Below are positions 55,966 to 63,743 of a stretch of DNA of 64,000 bases, piece after piece. The translations under genes and the position numbers were made by a program. Source of the stretch: JACDAV01 sp964626755 (GTDB lineage Bacteria; Chloroflexota; Limnocylindria; Limnocylindrales; CSP1-4); contig CAZVGO010000050.1 in NCBI GenBank assembly GCA_964626755.1, forward strand, positions 124,001 through 188,000. Reading direction: 5' to 3'. A model generated the notes under the pieces. That model worked only from the letters and a program-made list of their open reading frames with translations, was not told where the DNA came from and searched no databases. Each line of letters begins with the position of its first letter. The first letter of the stretch is position 1.

Positions 55966-57801
55966 TTGGCCCTCGACCCGAACCAGGAATTCCTCGTTCA
56001 GCCTGTCGATGCATCCTGGCTCCAGTGCAACATCGAATGCCAGGAAGCCTGTCCCGTCGGCACGAACTGCCGGGGCTACCTCAACCTCGCGGCCGAGGGC
56101 AGGTTCGAAGAGGGCTACATCCTGTCGCGCGAGCCGAACCCGGTCGCGGCGATGTGCTCGTACGTGTGCTCTGCGCCGTGCGAGCGTGCGTGTCGTCGCG
56201 GCGACATTGACCGCCCGCTGGCGATCCGGGCGATGAAGCGATTCCTCGTGGAGTGGCACGAGGCATCGGGAATTCCGGACGTCATGCCCCACATCACGCC
56301 GCGCCACGAGCGCGTCGCGGTCGTCGGGGCCGGGCCGGCCGGGCTGTCGGTCGCGCGTGAGCTGGCCACGAAGGGCTACGGCGTCACGGTCTTCGACAGC
56401 CTGCCGTACGGCGGCGGGACGATGCTCATCGGTGTGCCGGCCTTCCGCCTGCCGCGCGAGGCGATCGAGATGGACGTCCGGCTCGTCGAGCGCCTCGGCG
56501 TCCGCTTCGTATTCAACACGGAGATCGGGGTCGACGTCACGTTCGACCAGCTCCACCAGGACTACGACGCGATCGCGATCACCGCCGGGGCAATGAACGC
56601 GGTCGTCCTCGACGTTCCGGGCGCTGAACTCGAAGGCGTCCAGTACGGCGTCGATTTCATGAAGAAGGCCAACCTCGGCCAGCCGCTCACCGTGGGCCGA
56701 GACGTCGTGGTCATCGGCGGCGGCTACACCGCGATGGACTGCTCGCGGACGAGCCTGCGCCACGGGGCGGACCACGTGGCGATCGTCTACCGGCGGACCC
56801 GCTCGGAGCTCGTCGTCGACGAGGAGGAGCTCGGCGAGACCGAGCGCGAGGGCGTCCGGATGGAATTCCTCGCCAGCCCGGTCGAGGTGCTCGGCGAGGA
56901 CGGCCACGTCACCGGCGTGAAGTTCATCCGCAACCGGCTCGGCGAGCCGGACGCGTCCGGTCGCAGGTCGCCGGTCCCGATCGCCGGCTCCGAGTTCGTC
57001 ATCAAGGCGGACACCGTCATCCCGGCCGTCTCCCAGGCCGCCGACCTGACGTTCCTGCCGGTCGAGGCGAGCTTCGAGATCAACCGCGGCCGGCTCAAGG
57101 TGGACCCGGCCACGTACGCTACGAACGTCCGGGGCGTATTCGCCTGCGGCGACTTCGTCACCGGACCCACGACCCTCATCGAGGCTGCCGGCCACGGCAA
57201 GAAGGCCGCGTACGCGATCGATCGTTACCTCGCGGCACCGGCCGACGTGTCGGTCGCGGCGAACGTGAAGATCACGAGCTCATGGCGCCACGAGATGCCG
57301 GAGCTATACGACGTCCTGCCCCGCCAGCACATCCCGATGGCACCGCTCGAGGCCCGGATGCCCTCAACGGACCCCGAGGTCAACTTCACGACCCCGGTCG
57401 AGCTGGGCTACGACGCGACGGCCGCGGTCGCCGAGTCGACCCGCTGTCTCATGTGCAACTTCAACATCTGGTTCGACCCGTTCCGCTGCGTCCTGTGCGG
57501 TGCGTGCGCCGACGTCTGCCCCGAAGGCGTCATCCATATGGTCGACGTCAACCAGCTCAAGACGGAGGGCCTCCTGCCCGAGATCGAGGAGGCCTACGGC
57601 TGGGACCAGGGCGGCGCGATGATCCTCGACGAGGAGCGCTGCATTCGCTGCGCACTGTGCGTCAAGCGCTGCCCATTCGACGCCATTACGATGGAGCGGT
57701 TCGAGCTCCAGGAGGTCTCGACCGACGGGCGGCTCTACAAGGAGTCGTACCGCGACGCGCAGCTCGCCGGGACGCCCGGCGTGGCAGGAGGAGCCCGTTG
57801 A
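55966..57801 (+). CDS. GltD-like FeS flavoprotein oxidoreductase of the bc operon
   Basis: A 611-residue enzyme. Residues 1-115 hold two cysteine groups (21, 25, 29, 35 and 64, 68, 72, 76) as in glutamate synthase small subunit and dihydropyrimidine dehydrogenase N-termini, which carry two 4Fe-4S clusters. GAGPAGLSVARELATKGYG (121 on) binds FAD, and IGGGYTAMDCSRTSLRHGA (250 on) binds NAD(P)H. The C-terminal part has ferredoxin motifs CVLCGACADVC and CIRCALCVKRCP. It should take electrons from NAD(P)H or ferredoxin. No glutamate synthase large subunit is nearby. It is the first gene of the bc operon; its stop overlaps cytochrome b (TTGA). The start is TTG. Confidence 0.9.
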   Translation: MALDPNQEFLVQPVDASWLQCNIECQEACPVGTNCRGYLNLAAEGRFEEGYILSREPNPVAAMCSYVCSAPCERACRRGDIDRPLAIRAMKRFLVEWHEASGIPDVMPHITPRHERVAVVGAGPAGLSVARELATKGYGVTVFDSLPYGGGTMLIGVPAFRLPREAIEMDVRLVERLGVRFVFNTEIGVDVTFDQLHQDYDAIAITAGAMNAVVLDVPGAELEGVQYGVDFMKKANLGQPLTVGRDVVVIGGGYTAMDCSRTSLRHGADHVAIVYRRTRSELVVDEEELGETEREGVRMEFLASPVEVLGEDGHVTGVKFIRNRLGEPDASGRRSPVPIAGSEFVIKADTVIPAVSQAADLTFLPVEASFEINRGRLKVDPATYATNVRGVFACGDFVTGPTTLIEAAGHGKKAAYAIDRYLAAPADVSVAANVKITSSWRHEMPELYDVLPRQHIPMAPLEARMPSTDPEVNFTTPVELGYDATAAVAESTRCLMCNFNIWFDPFRCVLCGACADVCPEGVIHMVDVNQLKTEGLLPEIEEAYGWDQGGAMILDEERCIRCALCVKRCPFDAITMERFELQEVSTDGRLYKESYRDAQLAGTPGVAGGAR

Positions 57802-58526
57802 GTTTCCTCGAGCGGGTCGACCAGTCGATCCGCCGCAGCGCCGCGTGGCGCTCGCTGTTCCGCAACCCGTACCCGAACGACGAGCGGTCGCGCGCGTACG
57901 CGGTGATGAACAACGTCTTCCTGCACATCCACCCGGTCCGGGTGCGCCAGCACGCGGTCAGGTTCGCGTACACGTTCTGCCTGGGCGGGCTGTCGTTCTT
58001 CCTGTTCCTCGTGCTGACCGTGACCGGCGACTACCTGATGTTCTTCTACGTGCCGTCGGCGACCCAGGCGTACACGGACATCCTCGACCTCCAGTCCAAG
58101 GTGACGTTCGGGCTGCTGACCCGGAACATCCACCGCTGGGGCGCCCACCTCATGGTGTTCTTCGTGTTCCTGCACATGATGCGGGTCTTCTACCACGGCG
58201 CGTATAAGCCGCCCCGCGAGTTCAACTGGGTCATCGGGGTGGTCCTGCTGTTCAGCACGATCATGCTGAGCTTCACCGGCTACCTCCTGCCGTGGGACCA
58301 GATCGCCTACTGGGCGATCACGATCGGCACGAACATGGGCGGCTACGCCCCGCTGTTCAACACGCCGGTCAACCTGCTCCTGCTCGGCGGGCTCGAGGTG
58401 GGCCAGAACACGCTGCTGCGGTTCTACGTGGTCCACATCATGGCTCTGCCGCTCATCGTCGCGATCCTCCTTGCGGTCCACTTCTGGCGAATCAGAAAAG
58501 ACGGTGGGATCTCGGGCCCGCTATGA
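57798..58526 (+). CDS. petB: Cytochrome b6-type subunit of the bc complex
   Basis: A 242-residue protein with four membrane helices. The heme ligands are NIHRWGAHLMVFFVFLHMMR (first pair partners) and FYVVHIMALPLIVAILLAVHFW (second pair). YTFCLGGLSFF at 58-68 contains Cys61 in the place of the b6 cysteine that binds heme c_i. The protein stops after helix four, so it is b6-like, with subunit IV encoded separately. AGGAGG lies 6 nt before the TTG at 57798, which also overlaps the preceding stop (TTGA). It moves electrons across the membrane for quinol oxidation. Confidence 0.93.
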   Translation: MSFLERVDQSIRRSAAWRSLFRNPYPNDERSRAYAVMNNVFLHIHPVRVRQHAVRFAYTFCLGGLSFFLFLVLTVTGDYLMFFYVPSATQAYTDILDLQSKVTFGLLTRNIHRWGAHLMVFFVFLHMMRVFYHGAYKPPREFNWVIGVVLLFSTIMLSFTGYLLPWDQIAYWAITIGTNMGGYAPLFNTPVNLLLLGGLEVGQNTLLRFYVVHIMALPLIVAILLAVHFWRIRKDGGISGPL

Positions 58527-59125
58527 CGGACACCAAACAGCCGACCGAGCGGCGGACCGTTCAGCCCGTCGACCCCGCCAGGCGGACCGAGATCGACAAG
58601 CAGCGGGTGCCGATGTCGGCCCGCCCGTACCGCCTGCTCGCGCTCGTCAAGCAGGACGCTGTCGTCCGTGTCCAGAAGGAGCCGGACGACACCGTCATGA
58701 CCTGGCCGCACCTCGTCTCGATCGAGTTCCTCGCGGCGATGATGATGACGATCTTCCTGCTGCTCATGGGCCTGTTCATCAACGCGCCCCTCGAGGAGCT
58801 GGCGAACGGCAACGTTACGCCGGCCGTGGCCAAGGCGCCGTGGTACTTCCTCGGCCTCCAGGAGCTGCTGGCCTACTTCCATCCGACGGTCGCCGGCGTC
58901 CTCGTGCCCGGCCTCGTCCTCGTCGGCGCCGCGTTGATCCCGTACGTCGACCGGGGCAACCTCCTCGCGACACGGCCGTCGGAGCGGAAGACCGCGGTCG
59001 TCCTGTTCTCCCTGTTCTGCATCCTGGGCCTCGTCCTGACGTTCATCGGGATCTTCTTCCGGGGCCCCGGCTACAGCTTCGTCATCCCGTACGTGAACAC
59101 GTCCGGACTGCACTTCGCGCTGTGA
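58523..59125 (+). CDS. petD: bc complex subunit IV (petD-like)
   Basis: A 200-residue protein. A soluble N-terminus of about 75 residues (with ARPYRLLALVKQDAVVRV) leads to three helices. WPHLVSIEFLAAMMMTIFLL starts helix E. AKAPWYFLGLQELLAYFHPT has the Qo-site motif P-W-Y in place of P-E-W-Y. LVPGLVLVGAALIPYVDRGN and LVLTFIGIFFRGPGY follow. It completes the cytochrome b core with the petB product. ATG 58523 overlaps petB (ATGA), and the stop overlaps the Rieske start (GTGA). Confidence 0.92.
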   Translation: MTDTKQPTERRTVQPVDPARRTEIDKQRVPMSARPYRLLALVKQDAVVRVQKEPDDTVMTWPHLVSIEFLAAMMMTIFLLLMGLFINAPLEELANGNVTPAVAKAPWYFLGLQELLAYFHPTVAGVLVPGLVLVGAALIPYVDRGNLLATRPSERKTAVVLFSLFCILGLVLTFIGIFFRGPGYSFVIPYVNTSGLHFAL

Positions 59126-59796
59126 GCAACTACCACGTCGAGCCCGCCGACAAGCCGCAGGCGCTGACCAGCGAGGCGATCAAGGCGCTCCGCAAGGAGC
59201 AGGTCCAGGGCCTGTCGCGGCGTCAGCTGCTGCGGACCTCGCTGGGAGCCGGCATCGGCCTGTGGCTGCTCGAAGCGAGTGCCGCGACGCTCGGCTTCCT
59301 GTGGCCCAACCTCGAGGGCGGCTTCGGCGGGCGGGTCCGGATCGGGACCCTCGACGATCTCAAGCTCCTGAACAGCTCGCTGCCGATCGCCGAGGGCTTC
59401 CCGGCCTACGTCCCCGACGCCCGCGCATTCATCGTGCTCGTCGACCCGACCCGCCAACAGTGGTCCCCGGGCGTCGACGACACCGGCGAGGGGTCTGCAC
59501 TCAACGTCCGGGCGCTCTACCAACGCTGCCCGCACCTCGGTTGCAAGCCCAACCCGTGCCTGCGGAACTTCTGGCTCGAGTGCCCGTGCCACGGGTCGCG
59601 CTACGACCGGCTCGGGATCAAGGCGGCCGGGACGCAGTTCGGGCCCGCTCCGCGGTCGATGGACCGGTTCAGCGCGGAAGTCGACGCAGACGGCGTCCTG
59701 ACCCTCGACACGGGCAAGATCACCCTCGGACCGCTGCCGGTTGCGCTCGGCCAGCCGGGGATCATCCCCCCGAAGAGCCCCACGGGCTGCATCTGA
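59122..59796 (+). CDS. petC: Rieske 2Fe-2S protein of the bc complex
   Basis: A 224-residue protein. A twin-arginine-like start, LSRRQLLRTSLGAGIGLWLL, anchors it in the membrane. The cluster-binding motifs are CPHLGCK (the CTHLGC box) and CPCHGSRYD. The segment between them has one further cysteine (CKPNPCL). GTG 59122 overlaps the subunit IV stop. The protein takes the first electron from quinol at the Qo site and passes it to cytochrome c. The family name is sure, and the operon position supports a bc role. Confidence 0.93.
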   Translation: MSNYHVEPADKPQALTSEAIKALRKEQVQGLSRRQLLRTSLGAGIGLWLLEASAATLGFLWPNLEGGFGGRVRIGTLDDLKLLNSSLPIAEGFPAYVPDARAFIVLVDPTRQQWSPGVDDTGEGSALNVRALYQRCPHLGCKPNPCLRNFWLECPCHGSRYDRLGIKAAGTQFGPAPRSMDRFSAEVDADGVLTLDTGKITLGPLPVALGQPGIIPPKSPTGCI

Positions 59797-59818
59797 CGCC
59801 CGTGATTCGAGGAGACCG

Positions 59819-60916
59819 ATGACCGACGAGCCCGGGCGCGACCCCGAGCAGCGTCTCCCGGCCACCCGCCCACCGTCCGAGCCCGTTCCCGCGGAGCGAT
59901 TCTCCGCGCCGCCAGCATCGCACAAGTTCGAGCTCAGCCCGGAGCGGGCGGCGAAGATCGTGCGCCAGTCGGCGAATGCTCGCTGGGTCGGCTTTCTCGC
60001 CGTCGCGATCACCGTCCTGTTCATCGTCATCTACTACTTCTACGAGCTGGGTGCGCCGCTCGGGCTCACGGAGGCGCGCCTCGAGCAGGAGGCGCAGGCC
60101 CAGGCCATCACGGAGGTCGAGCGCGGCTACAACCTCTACCAGGCGAACTGCGCGCGCTGCCACGGTCCCAACGGCCTCGGGCCCGAAGAACCCAGCCCGC
60201 CGCCAGGTGGCGGCGGTTATATCGGGCCGACGCTCAACGACCAGATGAAGCTGTTCGCCCATCTCAGCGCGGGCTATCTGCGCAACGTTCTCGACGTCGG
60301 CGGGCGGTATGTCTGCGGCAACCCGAACAGCGCGATGCCGATCTGGTCGGACCGCAACGGCGGCCCGCTCAACTACCGCCAGGTCCAGGAGCTCATCGCG
60401 TTCATTCGCTCCAACGCGGAACAGGAGTACGAGGTCCGCGACCCGGAGCTCAACGAGCCCGTCACCGACCCGGTGACCGGGGAGGTCAAGACGTTCCACG
60501 GCTGGGTCGACCCGAACTTCAAGCCGGAGCCCGGATCGACGCCCTACCCGGACTGCTATCTCGACGCGATCGGCGGGGGCTCGCCGTCGCCCGGTACCGG
60601 GTCGCCGTCCCCGGCGTCGACCCTCCCGCCCGACGCAACGGTGCTCGAGTTGACCGCCTCGAATATCGCGTTCGACAAGGACGCCCTCGAGGTCGTCGCG
60701 AACGAGGTGTTCGGGATCCACTTCACGGTCGACGACCCGGGCCAGACCCACGACGTCGACATCCGCCAGGCGGATGGCACGACGGTCGTTCAGGACCAGC
60801 CGACGATCACCGACGGTGAGGAGATCACGTACGTCTACGAGCCACTGGCGGCCGGCGAGTACAGGTTCATCTGCTCGATCCACCCGTTCATGACCGGCAC
60901 GCTGACCTCGAGGTAG
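59819..60916 (+). CDS. Membrane-anchored cytochrome c fused to a cupredoxin
   Basis: A 365-residue protein. A soluble start of about 55 residues leads to a membrane helix (WVGFLAVAITVLFIVIYYFY). A class-I cytochrome c domain follows with heme motif CARCHG (Cys111, Cys114, His115) and a likely distal Met in NPNSAMPIW. A Pro/Ser linker at about 260-275 leads to a cupredoxin domain (275-365) with QTHDVDI and FICSIHPFMTG, giving the His, Cys, His and Met copper ligands. The protein can pass electrons from Rieske to heme c and then to copper within one chain. GAGGAG lies 4 nt before the ATG. Confidence 0.92.
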   Translation: MTDEPGRDPEQRLPATRPPSEPVPAERFSAPPASHKFELSPERAAKIVRQSANARWVGFLAVAITVLFIVIYYFYELGAPLGLTEARLEQEAQAQAITEVERGYNLYQANCARCHGPNGLGPEEPSPPPGGGGYIGPTLNDQMKLFAHLSAGYLRNVLDVGGRYVCGNPNSAMPIWSDRNGGPLNYRQVQELIAFIRSNAEQEYEVRDPELNEPVTDPVTGEVKTFHGWVDPNFKPEPGSTPYPDCYLDAIGGGSPSPGTGSPSPASTLPPDATVLELTASNIAFDKDALEVVANEVFGIHFTVDDPGQTHDVDIRQADGTTVVQDQPTITDGEEITYVYEPLAAGEYRFICSIHPFMTGTLTSR

Positions 60917-60918
60917 GG

Positions 60919-62394
60919 ATGGCGAAGGCGCTCCAGGCAGGGCCCGTCACCCGGCATCGCCGGGCGTTCTTCGGGCTGCTCGACGCCGATGGCTGGGGCT
61001 GGGCGTCGCTCAAGGCGTTCTTCTGGTTCATCCTCATCATCTTCCTGATCGGCTACCTCCCGGACCGGGCCTACTACTTCACGGTGAACCGGACGATCGA
61101 CCTCGGGATCCTCGCCTGGTCGCCGATCAACCTGTGCCCGCCGTCGAACGGCGACCTGCCCTGCCCGGCCCCGCCGGGAGCCGTGCTGGCCTGGGAGACG
61201 TCACCGACGTCACCTGTCGACATCTCGCTTCCGGAGCCCCGGACCGATGGCGCGCTCGTCCAGGCGGGCCGGCAGCTCCTCTACATCGGTGGGTCGGACG
61301 GGACGGCGCCGTCCGACGCCGTGTCCGTCGCCCCGACGGTCGGGACCGGAAATTTCGACGCGTGGACGGAAGGTCCGTCGCTGCCCGCTCCGCGCTCGAA
61401 CGCGGCGGTCGCGTCGCTCGGCGGCTCGATCTATGTCGCCGGCGGGCTCGACGCCGCCGGCCAGCCGACGACGACGACATTCGTCCTGACGCCGAACCCC
61501 CAGACGGGCGACCTCGGCGCGTGGCAGACGGCCGAGGATGTCGACCAGCCGATCGACCTGCCCGAGCCGCGGGCCGGTGCCTCGCTCGTCGCGCTCGGGG
61601 ACGGGTTGCTGCTCGTCGGTGGATCCGGCCCCGACGGGGCACCGACAAACACGACGTGGAAGACGCAGCTCGATCGGTCCGCCGAGCTGGGGGAGTGGAC
61701 GCCGCAGGCGGCGCTACCCGAGGCGGTGGCCGACGCGATCGCGGTCCAGAACGGTGACTACATCTGGGTGTACGGCGGCCGTAACGCAACCGGCCCGACG
61801 GCGACCGTCCAGCGGGGCGACGTCTCGACGACGGAAGGCGACACGCTGGGCGACGTGACCCGCTGGGCCACGAACCCGGCCGTCAACCTGCCCGAGCCGC
61901 GCGCGAACGCCACCGGCTGGGCGGCCAACGGGGCGCTGTACCTGGTCGGCGGCAACGACGGGACGAGGGACAGGCGAGAGCTGTACTGGACGGTGCCGCA
62001 GGCTGGGGCGCCCGGCCAGGGAGACACGTTCGCCGAATGGCGACACCTTTCGGAGTCGGACCTTCCCGCCCCTGGTCGGGAGGGCGGCTCCAGCGCCTTG
62101 CTGGGACCGAACGCGATCATCGTCGGTGGGACCGCCGGCGGAGCGGTCCAGGCCAACGCGCTCCGGACGAACATGGCGCCGCAGGAGCCGTTCTTCCAGC
62201 TCGGCCTGGTCGGCGCGACGGTGCCGGCGCTCCAGATCGAGGGCGAGATCGGTCAGCAGCTCGGCTACCTCAGCGCCGCGGGCGTGGGCACGGTGAACTT
62301 CATCGTCCTGATCCTGATCGGCTGGGCATTCGCCCATCGCGAGCGAACCCGGCAATTGTTCGAGCGGTTCCGCAGCCGCCGGCGTCGCCGCTGA
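60919..62394 (+). CDS. Membrane-anchored kelch-repeat protein of the bc operon
   Basis: A 491-residue protein that starts 2 nt after the cytochrome stop. Residues 32-52 (FFWFILIIFLIGYLP) form the first membrane helix. About 105-425 is a kelch-type beta-propeller with repeats such as LPEPRTDGALVQAGRQLLYI, LPAPRSNAAVASLGGSIYVA, LPEPRAGASLVALGDGLLLV and LPEPRANATGWAANGALYLV. A second helix, TVNFIVLILIGWAF, and an Arg-rich tail end the chain. The propeller should lie outside the membrane with the copper and heme domains. Its role in a bc operon is unknown; assembly or docking of a partner is possible. Confidence 0.9.
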   Translation: MAKALQAGPVTRHRRAFFGLLDADGWGWASLKAFFWFILIIFLIGYLPDRAYYFTVNRTIDLGILAWSPINLCPPSNGDLPCPAPPGAVLAWETSPTSPVDISLPEPRTDGALVQAGRQLLYIGGSDGTAPSDAVSVAPTVGTGNFDAWTEGPSLPAPRSNAAVASLGGSIYVAGGLDAAGQPTTTTFVLTPNPQTGDLGAWQTAEDVDQPIDLPEPRAGASLVALGDGLLLVGGSGPDGAPTNTTWKTQLDRSAELGEWTPQAALPEAVADAIAVQNGDYIWVYGGRNATGPTATVQRGDVSTTEGDTLGDVTRWATNPAVNLPEPRANATGWAANGALYLVGGNDGTRDRRELYWTVPQAGAPGQGDTFAEWRHLSESDLPAPGREGGSSALLGPNAIIVGGTAGGAVQANALRTNMAPQEPFFQLGLVGATVPALQIEGEIGQQLGYLSAAGVGTVNFIVLILIGWAFAHRERTRQLFERFRSRRRRR

Positions 62395-62400
62395 GGCCCG

Positions 62401-62793
62401 CTAGCGCGGCAGGTCGCCCTCGCCAAGCGCGATCGGACCACGCAGAACGGGCAGGCCGGCGCGCTCCCAATCGGTGATCCCGCCGGCGACGTTCGTCACG
62501 TCCGTCCAACCGTTGCGCAGGAGGTGGGCCGTCGCGGCTGCCGAGCGGCTCCCGGCCGCGCACATGACCAGCAGCGGACGGTCCCGCGGCAGCTCCTCGA
62601 ACCGCGTCGCGAAGGTCGAGATCGGCACGAGCGCGACTCCGTCGAGGCGCACGGCCGCGAACTCGTTCGGCTCCCGCACGTCGACGATGAGCGGCGGGGC
62701 GAACGACGCGCCAGCCCCCTCGCGCCGGCGGCGGTCCGCCTCGCGGACGTCGATCGTCGGTATCGTCGGGGTCGACGGCGGCCGGTGGCTCAT
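62401..62793 (-). CDS. Single-domain rhodanese
   Basis: A 130-residue rhodanese. IVDVREPNEFAAVRLDG is the first motif, LVMCAAGSRSAAATAHLLRNG holds the active Cys in the C-x-x-G-x-R-S loop, and VTNVAGGITDWERAGLPV ends the domain. It transfers sulfane sulfur or acts as a redox sensor. The ATG overlaps the DUF309 stop (ATGA). It is convergent with the kelch gene, 6 nt apart. Confidence 0.92.
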   Translation of the reverse strand: MSHRPPSTPTIPTIDVREADRRRREGAGASFAPPLIVDVREPNEFAAVRLDGVALVPISTFATRFEELPRDRPLLVMCAAGSRSAAATAHLLRNGWTDVTNVAGGITDWERAGLPVLRGPIALGEGDLPR

Positions 62794-63218
62794 CGGGTGC
62801 TCCTCTGCAGCGTCGGTGGGTCGAGCGGAGGCAGCGTACCGGCGGCGAGCCCGGCCAGGCGCTCGTCGATCGCGCCGAGCAACGCCGCGACGTCGATCTC
62901 GGCCGGGTACGCGGCGCCCGCGGCGAGCCGCGCTCTTGCCCCGCGCAGGTTCTTCGCCATCCCGAGCGGATTGCCCCGGACGGAGTGGACGTACGCGGCG
63001 GCCAGCTTGATCAGCCCCTGGAGGAACTCGCGCTCCGATTCATCGGGCGACCCCATCCAGGCCGGCTCGAGCAGCTCGTGCGCCTCGAAGAAGTCGCCCC
63101 GCGCGTACGCCGCCACGCCTGCCTCGAATGCTGCACGGCGGTCGGCCGGCGGCAGCGGCCGGTAGGCCTTCGGACGTCCGCCCTGGAGGATCGTCGCCGG
63201 GGCATCGTCCGCAGCCAC
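62790..63218 (-). CDS. DUF309 family protein
   Basis: A 142-residue helical protein. FEAGVAAYARGDFFEAHELLEPAW is the DUF309 hallmark (F-x-E-A-H-E-x-L-E-x-x-W), with FLQGLIKLAAAYVHSVRGN after it. The molecular function is unknown. The GTG start lies 9 nt after the DUF2203 stop, and the stop overlaps the rhodanese start. These three genes form one operon. Confidence 0.88.
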   Translation of the reverse strand: MAADDAPATILQGGRPKAYRPLPPADRRAAFEAGVAAYARGDFFEAHELLEPAWMGSPDESEREFLQGLIKLAAAYVHSVRGNPLGMAKNLRGARARLAAGAAYPAEIDVAALLGAIDERLAGLAAGTLPPLDPPTLQRSTR

Positions 63219-63227
63219 GGCCCGCCC

Positions 63228-63668
63228 CTAGGCGAGGTCGACGAGCGGCTGTCGCCCGGAGAAGCCGGAGGTCATCTCGTGCCACCACTCCACGTCGTCC
63301 TCGCCCAGCCGCCAGCACAGGCACACCTGCCGGCCGCTGACGAGCGCCGGGAAGTCGATCAGCCCTGACTCGATGTCGCGCAGCGCAATGCCCAGCGCAT
63401 CGATCCGCGCGACGCCCGCCTGCATCTGGTCGATGACGCCCTGCATCCGCAACCGGATCAGCCGCAGCTCGGCGTCGGAGACGGCTTCGCCCGATTCGCC
63501 CGCTGTGTCGGCGGCTCGGCCGCTGCCCGCCTCGACCGCCTCCTGGCGCTCCAGCACCTGGTCGCGCAACCGAATGAGCACGCCCCGCTGATCGCGCAGT
63601 GAGCCGAGAATCTCGCGCAGCTCGGGGAGCCGGGCGTTCGCGTCGTCGAGGTCGTAGAACCGGGTCAT
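63228..63668 (-). CDS. DUF2203 family protein
   Basis: A 146-residue protein. FYDLDDANARLPELREILG opens the DUF2203 domain, a coiled-coil region follows, and GLIDFPALVSGRQVCLCWRLGEDDVEWWHEM is the strongly conserved end. The function is unknown. TAGAAT lies exactly 6 nt before the ATG, so the three-gene operon should have a leaderless mRNA. Confidence 0.9.
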   Translation of the reverse strand: MTRFYDLDDANARLPELREILGSLRDQRGVLIRLRDQVLERQEAVEAGSGRAADTAGESGEAVSDAELRLIRLRMQGVIDQMQAGVARIDALGIALRDIESGLIDFPALVSGRQVCLCWRLGEDDVEWWHEMTSGFSGRQPLVDLA

Positions 63669-63674
63669 CGGGGG

Positions 63675-63680
63675 ATTCTA
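63675..63680 (-). promoter_or_regulatory. -10 box (TAGAAT), leaderless start at 63668
   Basis: TAGAAT is followed by 6 nt and ATG on the minus strand. Confidence 0.5.
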
Positions 63681-63730
63681 GGCCCAACACGCCAGATGGG
63701 TCGGCGGCGCTCGTCCGACCGCGGGCGCGC

Positions 63731-63736
63731 TAGGAT
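63731..63736 (+). promoter_or_regulatory. -10 box (TAGGAT), leaderless start at 63744
   Basis: TAGGAT is followed by 7 nt and ATG. It lies back to back with the DUF2203 promoter. Confidence 0.5.
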
Positions 63737-63743
63737 GCGGTCC

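Noticed and set aside
55966..57801. Annotating the flavoprotein as glutamate synthase small subunit
   Set aside because: No large subunit is nearby, an extra ferredoxin module is fused at the C-terminus, and it is coupled to cytochrome b.
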